33,334 nucleotides of DNA from assembly GCA_024763275.1 (NCBI GenBank), contig JANTFT010000028.1, positions 1 through 33,334 of the forward strand, written 5' to 3'. Shown one piece after another: positions 8,358 through 15,563 of this stretch; positions within the stretch are counted from its first letter, which is position 1; every line of letters starts with the position of its first letter. Position numbers and translations under genes: made by a program. The notes beneath the pieces were generated by a model. The model had not been told where the DNA came from and did no database searches. It was given only the letters and a program-made list of their open reading frames with translations. The stretch is from Anaerolineales bacterium. Its GTDB lineage: Bacteria > Chloroflexota > Anaerolineae > Anaerolineales > UBA11858.

Positions 8358-10274
8358 TTACTCTTCTTCCTGATCCGGGCTCTCATCGACTTCGCCAGGA
8401 TCAGCTTCAGCTTCGCTCTCCCCTTCCGGGACCTGGTTTTCCTGATCAGGTTCGGGTTCGAGTTCAGGGTTTTCCTCAGCCTCCGTTCCCCCGGAATCAT
8501 TCACCTCAGCCGGCAAAGGATCTTCCTGCTCTGCAGCGGACGCATCCTCAATTTCCTCTGCCCCCTGATCTCCCCCCTCGCTGGCGTCTTCTGGCAGGTC
8601 CTGGGTTTTCTCCTGGTCCCCTTCTCCGTCCGGTTCCTTTTCCTCTGATTGCTCCTCTCCTGCGTCATCAGCATCTTCAGCTTTACCCTCGGCATCTTCT
8701 ACTACTTCAACCTTGGGACTGCCAGAACCGGGCAGGATCAGTTCCTCATCAATATCATATTCCTCTGAAAGCGGCTGGTAGCCGATCATCACTTCCAGGG
8801 CACTCTCGATCTGTTCGATGGAAGCCGGGCCAATGCCGTCAATATCCCTGATGGAATCCGGCACCAGCAGCAAACGGTAAGCCAGTTCACCGACATTAAG
8901 CAGGCCGGTTTCATCAAGCAGTTTTTCCACCTTGGCAGGCAGACCCAGAGTCATGATCGGCAGATCATAAGCGTCATCGGGAACAGCCTGTTTGGCAGCC
9001 TGAATGCGAGCCTGCTGCTTTTTAGTGATCTCCCGGCGCTCTTCGATCAATCCCGCCTCAACCCGGTTGTTAAAGCTATGAAGCTCGCGGTATTCCTCGG
9101 GGGTGATGGGGCGGCTTTCCGCCTTTTTAGCCAAAATGGCCTCAATTCTGGGGATGGCCGCGGCTTCCAGGTCCTTGTAATCGGCGTAACGGGGATCATT
9201 CTCAATCCTGAAGAGAGTTTCTGAGACCGCTTCAAAGAGGCCTTTGATATCGATCCGCCAGCCTGAGAGTTTGGCCGCCAGGCGGGCATTCTGTCCATTC
9301 CTGCCGATTGCCAGGCTGAGCTGATCTTCAGGAACCACAACAGTAGCGGTGGGCATTCCGTCAGCTTCCTTATTCAGATAAACGCTCAGCACCCGGGCGG
9401 GGCTCAAAGCTTTGGCGATAAATTCTTCCGTATTGGGATTCCACTCGATGACATCGATCTTTTCATCGCTCAGTTCCCGCACGATCGCTTGAATGCGTAC
9501 ACCCCGGATGCCCACACAGGCTCCCACAGGATCCACGCCAGGTTTCAAAGCAGAAACAGCCACTTTGGAACGATAGCCTGCTTCTCTGGCGATGGAACGA
9601 ATTTCCACCAGCCCCTGATAGATTTCAGGAACCTCGTTTTCCAGAAGCCGCCGCAGGAAATCGCGGTGGGCCCTGGAAAGGATGATGCGAGGTTCCCGGG
9701 TGGTTTCCTCGACATCCAGCAGCAGAGCCCGGATCCGATCGTGGACGCGGTAGTATTCTCTGGGAATTTGCTGGTTGCGGGGCATTTTACCCTCGGCGTT
9801 GATGTTCAAGCCAATGGTAAGCTCATGATGGTGAACCGCCTGGATCACTCCAGTAACGATCTCGCCGATCTTACTGGAGTAGTACTCATACTGGGCCTGC
9901 CGCTCCGCCTGGCGGATGCGCTGCTGGATCACCTGACGGGCTGTCTGGGCAGCTACCCGGCCAAAATCCTCCGGTGTGCTCTCGACCATTTCCAGGTCTC
10001 CCAGCTGGGTATCCGGATTCACTTTACGGGCTTCTTCCAGTAAAACTTCGGTGCGGTTGTCCTGGATGTCCTCAACAACCTCTTTTTCAACGAAAATCGT
10101 CACTTCCCCGGATTCCAGGTCAATTTCCGCTTCCACTTTCTGGGCGCTGGACGCGTTCACAGAGCGGCGGTAGGCAGAAACCATGGCATCCCGCAGGGCT
10201 TCGACAATGATCTCCTCAGGGAGGTTCTTCTCGTTGATGACCTGTTTAAAGGCCAATGCAAATTCAGTTTTCAT
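8358..10274 (-). CDS. nusA: Transcription elongation/termination factor NusA with long acidic C-terminal tail
   Basis: NusA binds RNA polymerase and nascent RNA, stimulates pausing and intrinsic termination, and takes part in antitermination. The 638-residue product has the N-terminal RNAP-binding domain (1-130), an S1 domain from about residue 134, KH1 (GIRG near 255), KH2 (GRNG near 324), a helix-rich segment, and a helix-hairpin-helix-like unit ending in [19 protein letters not shown]. From about residue 505 to the end the protein is almost entirely Glu/Asp/Pro/Gly-rich. The frame is open upstream to an ATG at 10448. However, those 58 extra codons cross a promoter and a terminator hairpin and have no NusA similarity. 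The ATG at 10274, with GGAG nine bases upstream and the normal [12 protein letters not shown] start, is preferred. rimP is not upstream as in many genomes. Confidence 0.97.
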   Translation of the reverse strand: MKTEFALAFKQVINEKNLPEEIIVEALRDAMVSAYRRSVNASSAQKVEAEIDLESGEVTIFVEKEVVEDIQDNRTEVLLEEARKVNPDTQLGDLEMVESTPEDFGRVAAQTARQVIQQRIRQAERQAQYEYYSSKIGEIVTGVIQAVHHHELTIGLNINAEGKMPRNQQIPREYYRVHDRIRALLLDVEETTREPRIILSRAHRDFLRRLLENEVPEIYQGLVEIRSIAREAGYRSKVAVSALKPGVDPVGACVGIRGVRIQAIVRELSDEKIDVIEWNPNTEEFIAKALSPARVLSVYLNKEADGMPTATVVVPEDQLSLAIGRNGQNARLAAKLSGWRIDIKGLFEAVSETLFRIENDPRYADYKDLEAAAIPRIEAILAKKAESRPITPEEYRELHSFNNRVEAGLIEERREITKKQQARIQAAKQAVPDDAYDLPIMTLGLPAKVEKLLDETGLLNVGELAYRLLLVPDSIRDIDGIGPASIEQIESALEVMIGYQPLSEEYDIDEELILPGSGSPKVEVVEDAEGKAEDADDAGEEQSEEKEPDGEGDQEKTQDLPEDASEGGDQGAEEIEDASAAEQEDPLPAEVNDSGGTEAEENPELEPEPDQENQVPEGESEAEADPGEVDESPDQEEE

Positions 10275-10327
10275 TTCAATATCTCCAACTACTTTTACCG
10301 GGAGGGTTGGCTCAGGCTGGAAAGGCA

Positions 10328-10354
10328 TTAAAAAAAGTGGGACAGTCCCACTTT
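10328..10354 (-). terminator. Intrinsic terminator/attenuator in the nusA leader
   Basis: A perfect 9-bp stem (10334-10342 with 10346-10354) closes a 3-base loop. On the minus strand it runs into seven T residues. It lies downstream of the nusA promoter (10393-10421) and 54 bases before the nusA start, so RNA started there must read through it to reach nusA. It can also end transcripts coming from the DHH-CBS-nucleotidyltransferase gene. Confidence 0.85.
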
Positions 10355-10392
10355 CCGTTGCCGCCAATATTGCTTCCCCCCTCTGGAAGAAC

Positions 10393-10421
10393 ATTCTATC
10401 ATGTTTAAAAAGGGCTGGCAA
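10393..10421 (-). promoter_or_regulatory. nusA operon promoter (TTGCCA-N17-TAGAAT)
   Basis: On the minus strand TTGCCA (10421-10416) and TAGAAT (10398-10393) are spaced by 17 bases, and the -10 box is preceded by TG one base away (extended form). It lies in the gap between the nucleotidyltransferase stop (10478) and nusA. The predicted start is near 10386, giving a leader of about 112 bases that contains the attenuator hairpin. The -35 box is identical to the rpsO one. Confidence 0.75.
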
Positions 10422-10477
10422 GGTATCATCCCCGGCTTCATTCCCCATGACAGCGGGGGGATTCCCAACCCGTTCGC

Positions 10478-13108
10478 CTAATTCCGGCTCTCTTCCTGGA
10501 GATTCTGGGAGAGCAGCTTCTTCAAGAATGTCTTTTCATCTTCCTCAGATTTGATATCGCCATCCAACCAGCCATTCCGCAGGCTGGTGAGGATCTCAGC
10601 ATAACGGGGACCAGGCTCGATTCCGGCATCGGATAGATCCTTTCCCGTGATCCCGGTTTTGACATGCTGCCAGGAGGACAAATAGCGCGAAAGTATGCCC
10701 TTTAAAGATGGCTCCGGGGCGTACAGGTAAACCGCATAAATCGCCAGATTGGGGATGCGGTCAAGAACCGCCGCAGCCTGACTGGGAGGTAGATCATTCA
10801 AATCTTCCAGCTCATGGTACAGACGGGAGGCATATTTAACTATATCTGTCAGAGCCCGCACCAACCGCAGACGGCTGGTCACCGGACTGTCGATAGGTGA
10901 ACACATCAGCCAGATGGTGTAAAAAAGGGCCTGTCTGAAAGAGAGATTACCAACTTCCTCCTCTACCAGCCATTCCTGAGGGGGTTTCCTGGAGGGCAGG
11001 GATTCGATCAGTTCACGGAGATTCCCGTTCCAGACCAGATCAGGATGGATAGCTTTGAGAATGGTCAGTTCATCAAGCCGGTCCATCATGGCAGCGGCCC
11101 GGCTTTCACCCTGAATGCGGTCGAACTCGTGCCGGATGCGGTCCCCAGACACACGCTTGAGCAGCTCCTTAGCTTCCAGCATCAGCTCCCGGGTGCGGTC
11201 ATCCAGCTTGAAGCCATAACGCTGCTCATAGCGGACTGCCCTGAGAATCCGCGTCGGGTCATCCACAAAAGACAGGGAGTGAAGCACCTTCACGGTCTGA
11301 CTTTTTAAATCCTCTAATCCACCCCAATAATCGTAAAGCTCACCGTAATGCTGGCCGTCCAGGCGCAGGGCCAGAGTATTGATGGTGAAGTCCCTGCGGT
11401 GCAGGTCCAGCTTGATGCTGCCCCTGGCAACAGTAGGCAAAGCAGAGGGATGAGTGTAAAACTCACGCCGGGCACTGATAAAATCGAGGGATTCCGGCAG
11501 GGTTTCTTTGACCTTCTTGGTATTTCCCAGAATGATCAATTCGTCTTTATCGATGACCCACTTGGCCGTGTTAAAGCGGCTGTGGCTGATCACCCTTCCG
11601 CCATGCCTTTCCCTGATAGCTTCCGCCAGGGCAATGGCATCCCCCTCCACAACCAGGTCAAAATCCAGACTGGGCCGGTCCAGCAGCAGATCGCGCACGA
11701 ATCCCCCCACAATGTACAGCGGAGTCTTCATCTCAGCGGCCACATCAGCTATCTTGCCCAGCAGGGCAACTCTGCCCGCCGAGAGGGAACTTTCCAGCTT
11801 GGCGGCCAGGTTCTGCCGGCCAGGGGGTGGGCGGTGGGGAGCGAGGATCTTGATCAGATCCGTGCGAGTAATGATGCCTACCACTTTCTTGGACCGGGAA
11901 CTTACCACCGGGATTTGACCCCAGCCCGATTCCATCATCACGTCCTGGATATGCTCGATAGAATCCGCGGGGAAAACCCGCACATTGCCTGCTTCCATGA
12001 TGGAGGCAGCTGTCACATCCAGACCATGGGTCACGGCCCGGTCCACCGCCCGGCGGGTTACCAGACCCAGAACTTGATTCCCTTCGACCACAGGATATCC
12101 CTCAAATCCGTCCTGCAGCATCATCTCTGCTACCTGGCTGACCGGGGTATCCGGTGCCACGATCTGGGGATCCTTGGACATGATGTCTTTGGCCCGGATG
12201 GCAGGTTTAACATACTGGGGCAGGATGCTGGTGAGTTTCTGGTAAATTTCAGCCAGGGTGCCATTGGTGATCAAAGCAGCGGCAGCCCGGGGATGACCTC
12301 CCCCTCCTTCAAACTCGGCAAGTACGTCGCTGACGTCAATCTTGTCATCTGTGGAGCGGGCAATGATCTGCACCCCGCCAGATGTTGTCAGCAGCAGGAA
12401 AAGCGCGTCAGGATCCAGCAGGTCACGCAGCTTATGAGCCAGGCTGGAGAGCTCTTCGTGCAAACCGGTAGCATCAGCCCGGGTCAGGATTATACTGTGC
12501 CCATGGATGATCAAGCTCTCAGCATTAGCCCGCAGGTTTTCGTAAACTTCCTGCTGGGATTGCGATAGGGGGTGATTGATATAATCTGAAACAATTTCCA
12601 GGCTGGCCCCCCGTTCTACCAGGATGCCGGCCGCGTAAATGTCTTCGGCTTTGGTCCGGGCATAAATCAGCGACCCGGTATCTTCGTATATCCCCAGTAA
12701 AAGAAGAGTGGCCTGGATGGGCGTAAGAGGAATATCGCACTCCTGAATAGCCTGCACCAGGATTGTGGCAGTCGCCCCGAAATCGCTGATAGTGATTTCC
12801 CAATCTTCCGGGAGATCTTCCCGCTCCAGGTGATGGTCAATGACCCTCACCCGGGGGTTCTTCACCATGCCTTTGATGCTGGTCATTGCCTGGGTGTCCA
12901 CCAGACAGACTGACTCGATCGGCTCATTGGGCAGATCGCGGGGATCTACAAAAGGAAGTTCCACTCCATAGAGGTTCAGAAAAGCCTCTACATTGCGGTT
13001 CATCTGCCGGGGCAGCACCGGAGTCAAATTCTGATCCAGCAGATACGCACCCAGCAACGATGCCAGGCCATCAAAATCTGTCCTTTCATGAGTCAATATG
13101 ATATCCAT
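10478..13108 (-). CDS. DHH-DHHA1-CBS-CBS-tRNA nucleotidyltransferase fusion protein
   Basis: This is an 876-residue multidomain protein. Residues 1-300 are a DHH phosphoesterase unit: HERTDFDGLAS, CLVDTQ, VIDHH, and the DHHA1 loop EGGGGHPRAAAA. Residues 305-430 are two CBS domains, usually adenosine-nucleotide sensors. Residues 455-870 are a class II poly(A) polymerase/tRNA nucleotidyltransferase head: GGFVRD near 466, the metal-binding DFD about 17 residues later, RRDFTINTLAL, DDPTRILRAVRY with the D-x-x-R nucleobase-reading pair, and GDRIRHEF. Enzymes of this layout are known from deep-branching bacteria, where some add only CC or only A to tRNA 3' ends. Specificity cannot be read here. A TACAAT -10-like box lies at 13149-13144. 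A terminator separates it from nusA, though readthrough is possible. Family is certain, exact reaction is not. Confidence 0.9.
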   Translation of the reverse strand: MDIILTHERTDFDGLASLLGAYLLDQNLTPVLPRQMNRNVEAFLNLYGVELPFVDPRDLPNEPIESVCLVDTQAMTSIKGMVKNPRVRVIDHHLEREDLPEDWEITISDFGATATILVQAIQECDIPLTPIQATLLLLGIYEDTGSLIYARTKAEDIYAAGILVERGASLEIVSDYINHPLSQSQQEVYENLRANAESLIIHGHSIILTRADATGLHEELSSLAHKLRDLLDPDALFLLLTTSGGVQIIARSTDDKIDVSDVLAEFEGGGGHPRAAAALITNGTLAEIYQKLTSILPQYVKPAIRAKDIMSKDPQIVAPDTPVSQVAEMMLQDGFEGYPVVEGNQVLGLVTRRAVDRAVTHGLDVTAASIMEAGNVRVFPADSIEHIQDVMMESGWGQIPVVSSRSKKVVGIITRTDLIKILAPHRPPPGRQNLAAKLESSLSAGRVALLGKIADVAAEMKTPLYIVGGFVRDLLLDRPSLDFDLVVEGDAIALAEAIRERHGGRVISHSRFNTAKWVIDKDELIILGNTKKVKETLPESLDFISARREFYTHPSALPTVARGSIKLDLHRRDFTINTLALRLDGQHYGELYDYWGGLEDLKSQTVKVLHSLSFVDDPTRILRAVRYEQRYGFKLDDRTRELMLEAKELLKRVSGDRIRHEFDRIQGESRAAAMMDRLDELTILKAIHPDLVWNGNLRELIESLPSRKPPQEWLVEEEVGNLSFRQALFYTIWLMCSPIDSPVTSRLRLVRALTDIVKYASRLYHELEDLNDLPPSQAAAVLDRIPNLAIYAVYLYAPEPSLKGILSRYLSSWQHVKTGITGKDLSDAGIEPGPRYAEILTSLRNGWLDGDIKSEEDEKTFLKKLLSQNLQEESRN

Positions 13109-13279
13109 AGCACTTTCCCCGCTGAGCGGATTACTTCAAGGATATTGTACCCTAAAGGCCTGCGGGGGAGATAAGTCAGGCCGTAAACTGGAGACAGACA
13201 GATGTTTTCAGTCAGGTTTGATCCTATTCCACCCAGCAGACAGCTTCTGGCTGGCGCTCCCTATCCCCAACCTATAACG

Positions 13280-13285
13280 TATAAT
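13280..13285 (+). promoter_or_regulatory. TATAAT box immediately before the LOG-family gene
   Basis: A consensus TATAAT ends 6 bases before the ATG at 13292. If used, transcription would start at or next to the A of the start codon, giving a leaderless mRNA. No convincing -35 box is seen 16-18 bases upstream, which lowers confidence. Confidence 0.5.
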
Positions 13286-13291
13286 ACAACC

Positions 13292-13834
13292 ATGAAAACC
13301 ATCACCGTCTTCGGCGGTTCTTTACCTACTCCCGGATCCCCCGCCTACCAGGAAGCTCAGCATCTGGGCACACGGCTGGCTGAATCAGGTTACGCGGTCC
13401 AAACCGGGGGCTATATCGGCACCATGGAAGCAGTCTCCCGGGGTGCCGCGGAAGCCGGAGGTCATGTAATCGGCGTGACCTGCGACGAAATTGAAGCCTG
13501 GCGCCCTGTCGCTCCCAACCACTGGGTTATAGAACAGAAGCGCCGCCCTACTCTCCGGGAACGCCTTTTTGTCCTCATCGATGAGTGTGATGGCGCAATC
13601 GCCCTCCCAGGAGGAATAGGCACCCTGGCAGAGATCGCCCTGACCTGGGCCCAGCTCCAGATCCAACCTGCAGACAGCCGGCCGCTGATACTGCTGGGAG
13701 CAGGTTGGCAAGAAACCATCCAGACTTTCACCAATCAATTAGGATTCTATATCAAGGAAGCCGACCAGAAGCGGATCTTATTGGTTCCCGATATCGAGAG
13801 CGCCGTTGACTATCTGAAGCAGAGCTTGCCATGA
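13292..13834 (+). CDS. LOG-family protein (TIGR00725-like, putative nucleotide phosphoribohydrolase)
   Basis: LOG-type Rossmann proteins, long misnamed lysine decarboxylases, include enzymes that hydrolyse nucleoside 5'-monophosphates to base plus ribose 5-phosphate. The 180-residue product starts with ITVFGGSLPTPGSPAYQEA, has the glycine-rich GGYIGTMEAVSRGA segment, and carries the signature LPGGIGTLAEIALTW near residues 106-120, whose Glu and Gly residues form the active site. The frame opens further upstream at 13202, where GGAG precedes an ATG. Those 30 extra residues are not family-like and the core begins normally at the ATG 13292. That ATG lies 6 bases after a TATAAT and has no Shine-Dalgarno, suggesting a leaderless start. 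The stop overlaps the next start by 4 bases. Substrate unknown. Confidence 0.85.
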   Translation: MKTITVFGGSLPTPGSPAYQEAQHLGTRLAESGYAVQTGGYIGTMEAVSRGAAEAGGHVIGVTCDEIEAWRPVAPNHWVIEQKRRPTLRERLFVLIDECDGAIALPGGIGTLAEIALTWAQLQIQPADSRPLILLGAGWQETIQTFTNQLGFYIKEADQKRILLVPDIESAVDYLKQSLP

Positions 13835-14631
13835 CCGCCATCAATCCGGCAAAACTCAGGATCCAGGCAGCAGAGCTGGGAGAGCTGCTGGCAGAGCCGG
13901 AGCAGCTGATTCCCCGATTGCATGACCTGTTCGCTTATTACAGCTCTCACATCCGGCAGACCAGCCTGTCGAAAATCCCCCTGAGGTTACAGAGCTACCA
14001 GACCCCGGCTCCGGTACTGCAGGCCCTGAACGCAGAGTTCAAAGACCGCCTGGAGGAAGACCCCCAGGCTGGTTTCCGGCTGGCTGATACCCTCTGGCGG
14101 GAAAAATGGGTGGAATTCCGCCAGCTGGCAATCTCTATCCTGGGCTGCCTCCCCCCGGATAATATCGAGGAAATCCTCCTGCGGGTCAGGAATTACCTGA
14201 AAGACTGCACTACGGAGGATATCCGCCGCCTGGTGATGGACGGCGGAATGGAGCGGGTGGCAGCGGAAAGCCCAGACAGATATCTGGTTTTCATCCAGGA
14301 ACTGATCAACAGCGAGACCGAAGCCGATCATCAGGCCGCCCTGTATGGATTGGGTTATTTCGCAGGAAACAGTGACTATCCCAACCTGCCGGCCCTCTAT
14401 CAAAAACTGAGCCAGATCCTGCTGGCTGAGGAAAGCGGACTGGTCAGGGAAATCAGCTCCCTGCTGCGGGTCCTGATAACCCGCTCAGAGCAGGAAACAG
14501 CCTATTTCCTAGCCCACCAGCTGAGAGCGTCTCCCAAACCCCGAATAATAAGGATCACCCGCCAGGTTCTGGGGGCATTCTCAGAGGAAAATCAGCGCCT
14601 GCTTAGAGATGAGCTGGGAAAACATAAGTAA
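13831..14631 (+). CDS. ALK/HEAT-repeat protein, AlkD-like fold without visible catalytic residues
   Basis: The 266-residue product is soluble and almost all alpha-helical, with amphipathic helix pairs typical of HEAT or ALK repeats (for example FRQLAISILG, DHQAALYGLGYF, REISSLLRVLITR). The spacing and the WREKWVEFRQLAISIL segment resemble DNA-alkylation-repeat proteins. The W-x3-D pair that marks active AlkD glycosylases is not found, so a binding or scaffold role is as likely as repair. It starts with an ATGA overlap on the LOG gene stop, so the two proteins are translationally coupled and probably needed together. No own ribosome binding site is visible. Assignment to a specific family is tentative. 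Confidence 0.65.
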   Translation: MTAINPAKLRIQAAELGELLAEPEQLIPRLHDLFAYYSSHIRQTSLSKIPLRLQSYQTPAPVLQALNAEFKDRLEEDPQAGFRLADTLWREKWVEFRQLAISILGCLPPDNIEEILLRVRNYLKDCTTEDIRRLVMDGGMERVAAESPDRYLVFIQELINSETEADHQAALYGLGYFAGNSDYPNLPALYQKLSQILLAEESGLVREISSLLRVLITRSEQETAYFLAHQLRASPKPRIIRITRQVLGAFSEENQRLLRDELGKHK

Positions 14632-14723
14632 AACAGAGATAACCGGTTGATTTGCCCTCGACTTCCCATTTAGGAGAGAGCTGCCGAGGGGGGCAGATCG
14701 TGTGATTGGCTGGAGGAGTGTCC

Positions 14724-14752
14724 TTGACAAGGAAGGGGCTAAATCCTATACT
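14724..14752 (+). promoter_or_regulatory. Promoter of the thiamine operon (TTGACA-N17-TATACT)
   Basis: A perfect TTGACA (14724-14729) and TATACT (14747-14752) are spaced by exactly 17 bases. Transcription should begin near 14759, about 12 bases before the TPP aptamer. This is the strongest promoter match in the window. Confidence 0.88.
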
Positions 14753-14770
14753 GTTCCTGACAATTGAAAC

Positions 14771-14855
14771 AGCACGGGGAGCCGCCTGACGGCTGAGAGG
14801 AGGACAGAGTCTTCGACCCGCGAACCTGATCCGGATCATACCGGCGGAGGGATGC
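14771..14855 (+). ncRNA. TPP riboswitch (THI element) aptamer
   Basis: The conserved THI-box blocks occur in order with correct spacing: ACGGGGAGCC, the CTGAGA core at 14793-14798, the ACCC/GAACCTGATCCGG block at 14816-14834, and the closing ATACCGGCGGAGGGAT. These bases form the pyrimidine- and pyrophosphate-sensor helices in known aptamers. It precedes thiN and a thiamine-type transporter, which fits TPP feedback. The 3' end (GCGGAGG, 14844-14850) is complementary to the terminator 5' arm, giving a clear transcription-attenuation switch. Confidence 0.96.
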
Positions 14856-14870
14856 CCAACAAAAAAGACT

Positions 14871-14898
14871 CTCCTCCGCAAAGAGGAGGTTTTTCTTT
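14871..14898 (+). terminator. Riboswitch expression-platform terminator
   Basis: The arms 14871-14876 and 14883-14888 form a 6-bp G-C-rich stem followed by GTTTTTCTTT. The bases 14873-14879 (CCTCCGC) can instead pair with aptamer bases 14844-14850 (GCGGAGG), forming a 7-bp antiterminator. With TPP bound the aptamer holds those bases and the terminator forms. The 3' arm also contains the only GAGGAGG-type sequence before thiN, 16 bases from the ATG. Confidence 0.85.
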
Positions 14899-14904
14899 AA
14901 TAAC

Positions 14905-15558
14905 ATGCGCGCATACATTTTCGCTAACGGTGTTTTTGAGCACCCTGGCCACCCCCCGAATCTGACAGCGGAAGATCTGGTGATCGCCGCTGACGGCGGC
15001 AGTCACCACTGCCGGGAGCTGGGGATTATCCCGGACTTCCTGATCGGGGATCTGGACTCTGCTGATCCGGACCTGACAGCCCTGTGGGAAGAAAGCGGTA
15101 CAAAAGTGATCCGCTACCCTACTGTTAAGGACCAGACCGACCTTGAGCTGGCCCTGATGCTGGCTCAGGAACAAGGAGCTGATGAGATCCTGGTATACGG
15201 CGCTGCTGGCGGCCGGCTGGATATGACTTTTGGCAACCTGACCCTGCTGGCCCATCCCGGCCTGCATATACCTGCTACTCTGATCTGCGGAAGCGAGGAG
15301 GTCCACCTGATAAAGCCGGGGGAGAAGCTGATTCTAAAAGGCCTGCCCGGGGAGACCCTCTCTCTGATCCCTCTGGACCCAGACACAACAATCGTGTCTG
15401 CCAGGGGAGTGGGCTATCCGCTGGAGGAGGAGGAACTGATCTACGGGACCACCCGGGGCATCAGCAATTACCTGGAAAACAGCCAGGCCGAGATCACCCT
15501 GACTGCCGGTCTGCTGGCAGTGGTCCACAACCGGGCATTTCCCTCCAAGGAGAGTTAG
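14905..15558 (+). CDS. thiN: Thiamine pyrophosphokinase
   Basis: ThiN/TPK transfers pyrophosphate from ATP to thiamine, making TPP in one cytosolic step, the usual enzyme in organisms that import thiamine. The 217-residue product has the family motifs AADGGSHHC near residue 29, GDLDSAD near 49, KDQTDLELAL near 74, and GAAGGRLDMTFGN near 97. The C-terminal beta-sandwich that lines the thiamine pocket follows (GVGYPLEEEEL, GISNYL). Length is normal. It is the first gene after the TPP riboswitch, 5 bases before the binding-protein gene. Its start lies 16 bases from the nearest Shine-Dalgarno-like sequence, longer than ideal. Confidence 0.95.
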   Translation: MRAYIFANGVFEHPGHPPNLTAEDLVIAADGGSHHCRELGIIPDFLIGDLDSADPDLTALWEESGTKVIRYPTVKDQTDLELALMLAQEQGADEILVYGAAGGRLDMTFGNLTLLAHPGLHIPATLICGSEEVHLIKPGEKLILKGLPGETLSLIPLDPDTTIVSARGVGYPLEEEELIYGTTRGISNYLENSQAEITLTAGLLAVVHNRAFPSKES

Positions 15559-15563
15559 AACCT

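Noticed and set aside
8342-8851. 169-codon plus-strand open frame opposite the NusA tail
   Set aside because: Its Pro/Arg/Leu-rich sequence is the mirror of the acidic tail codons; not a believable protein.
10275-10448. 58-codon N-terminal extension of nusA
   Set aside because: It spans the promoter and the terminator hairpin, has no NusA similarity, and the conserved start with its own ribosome binding site lies at 10274.
11348-12568. 406-codon plus-strand open frame opposite the nucleotidyltransferase fusion
   Set aside because: Fully antisense to a clearly conserved gene, with no family features; typical of a GC-biased shadow frame.
14641-14700. Candidate terminator after the ALK/HEAT-repeat gene
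   Set aside because: Short complementary arms exist (14655-14660 with 14685-14690), but there is no T run and competing pairings are equally good.
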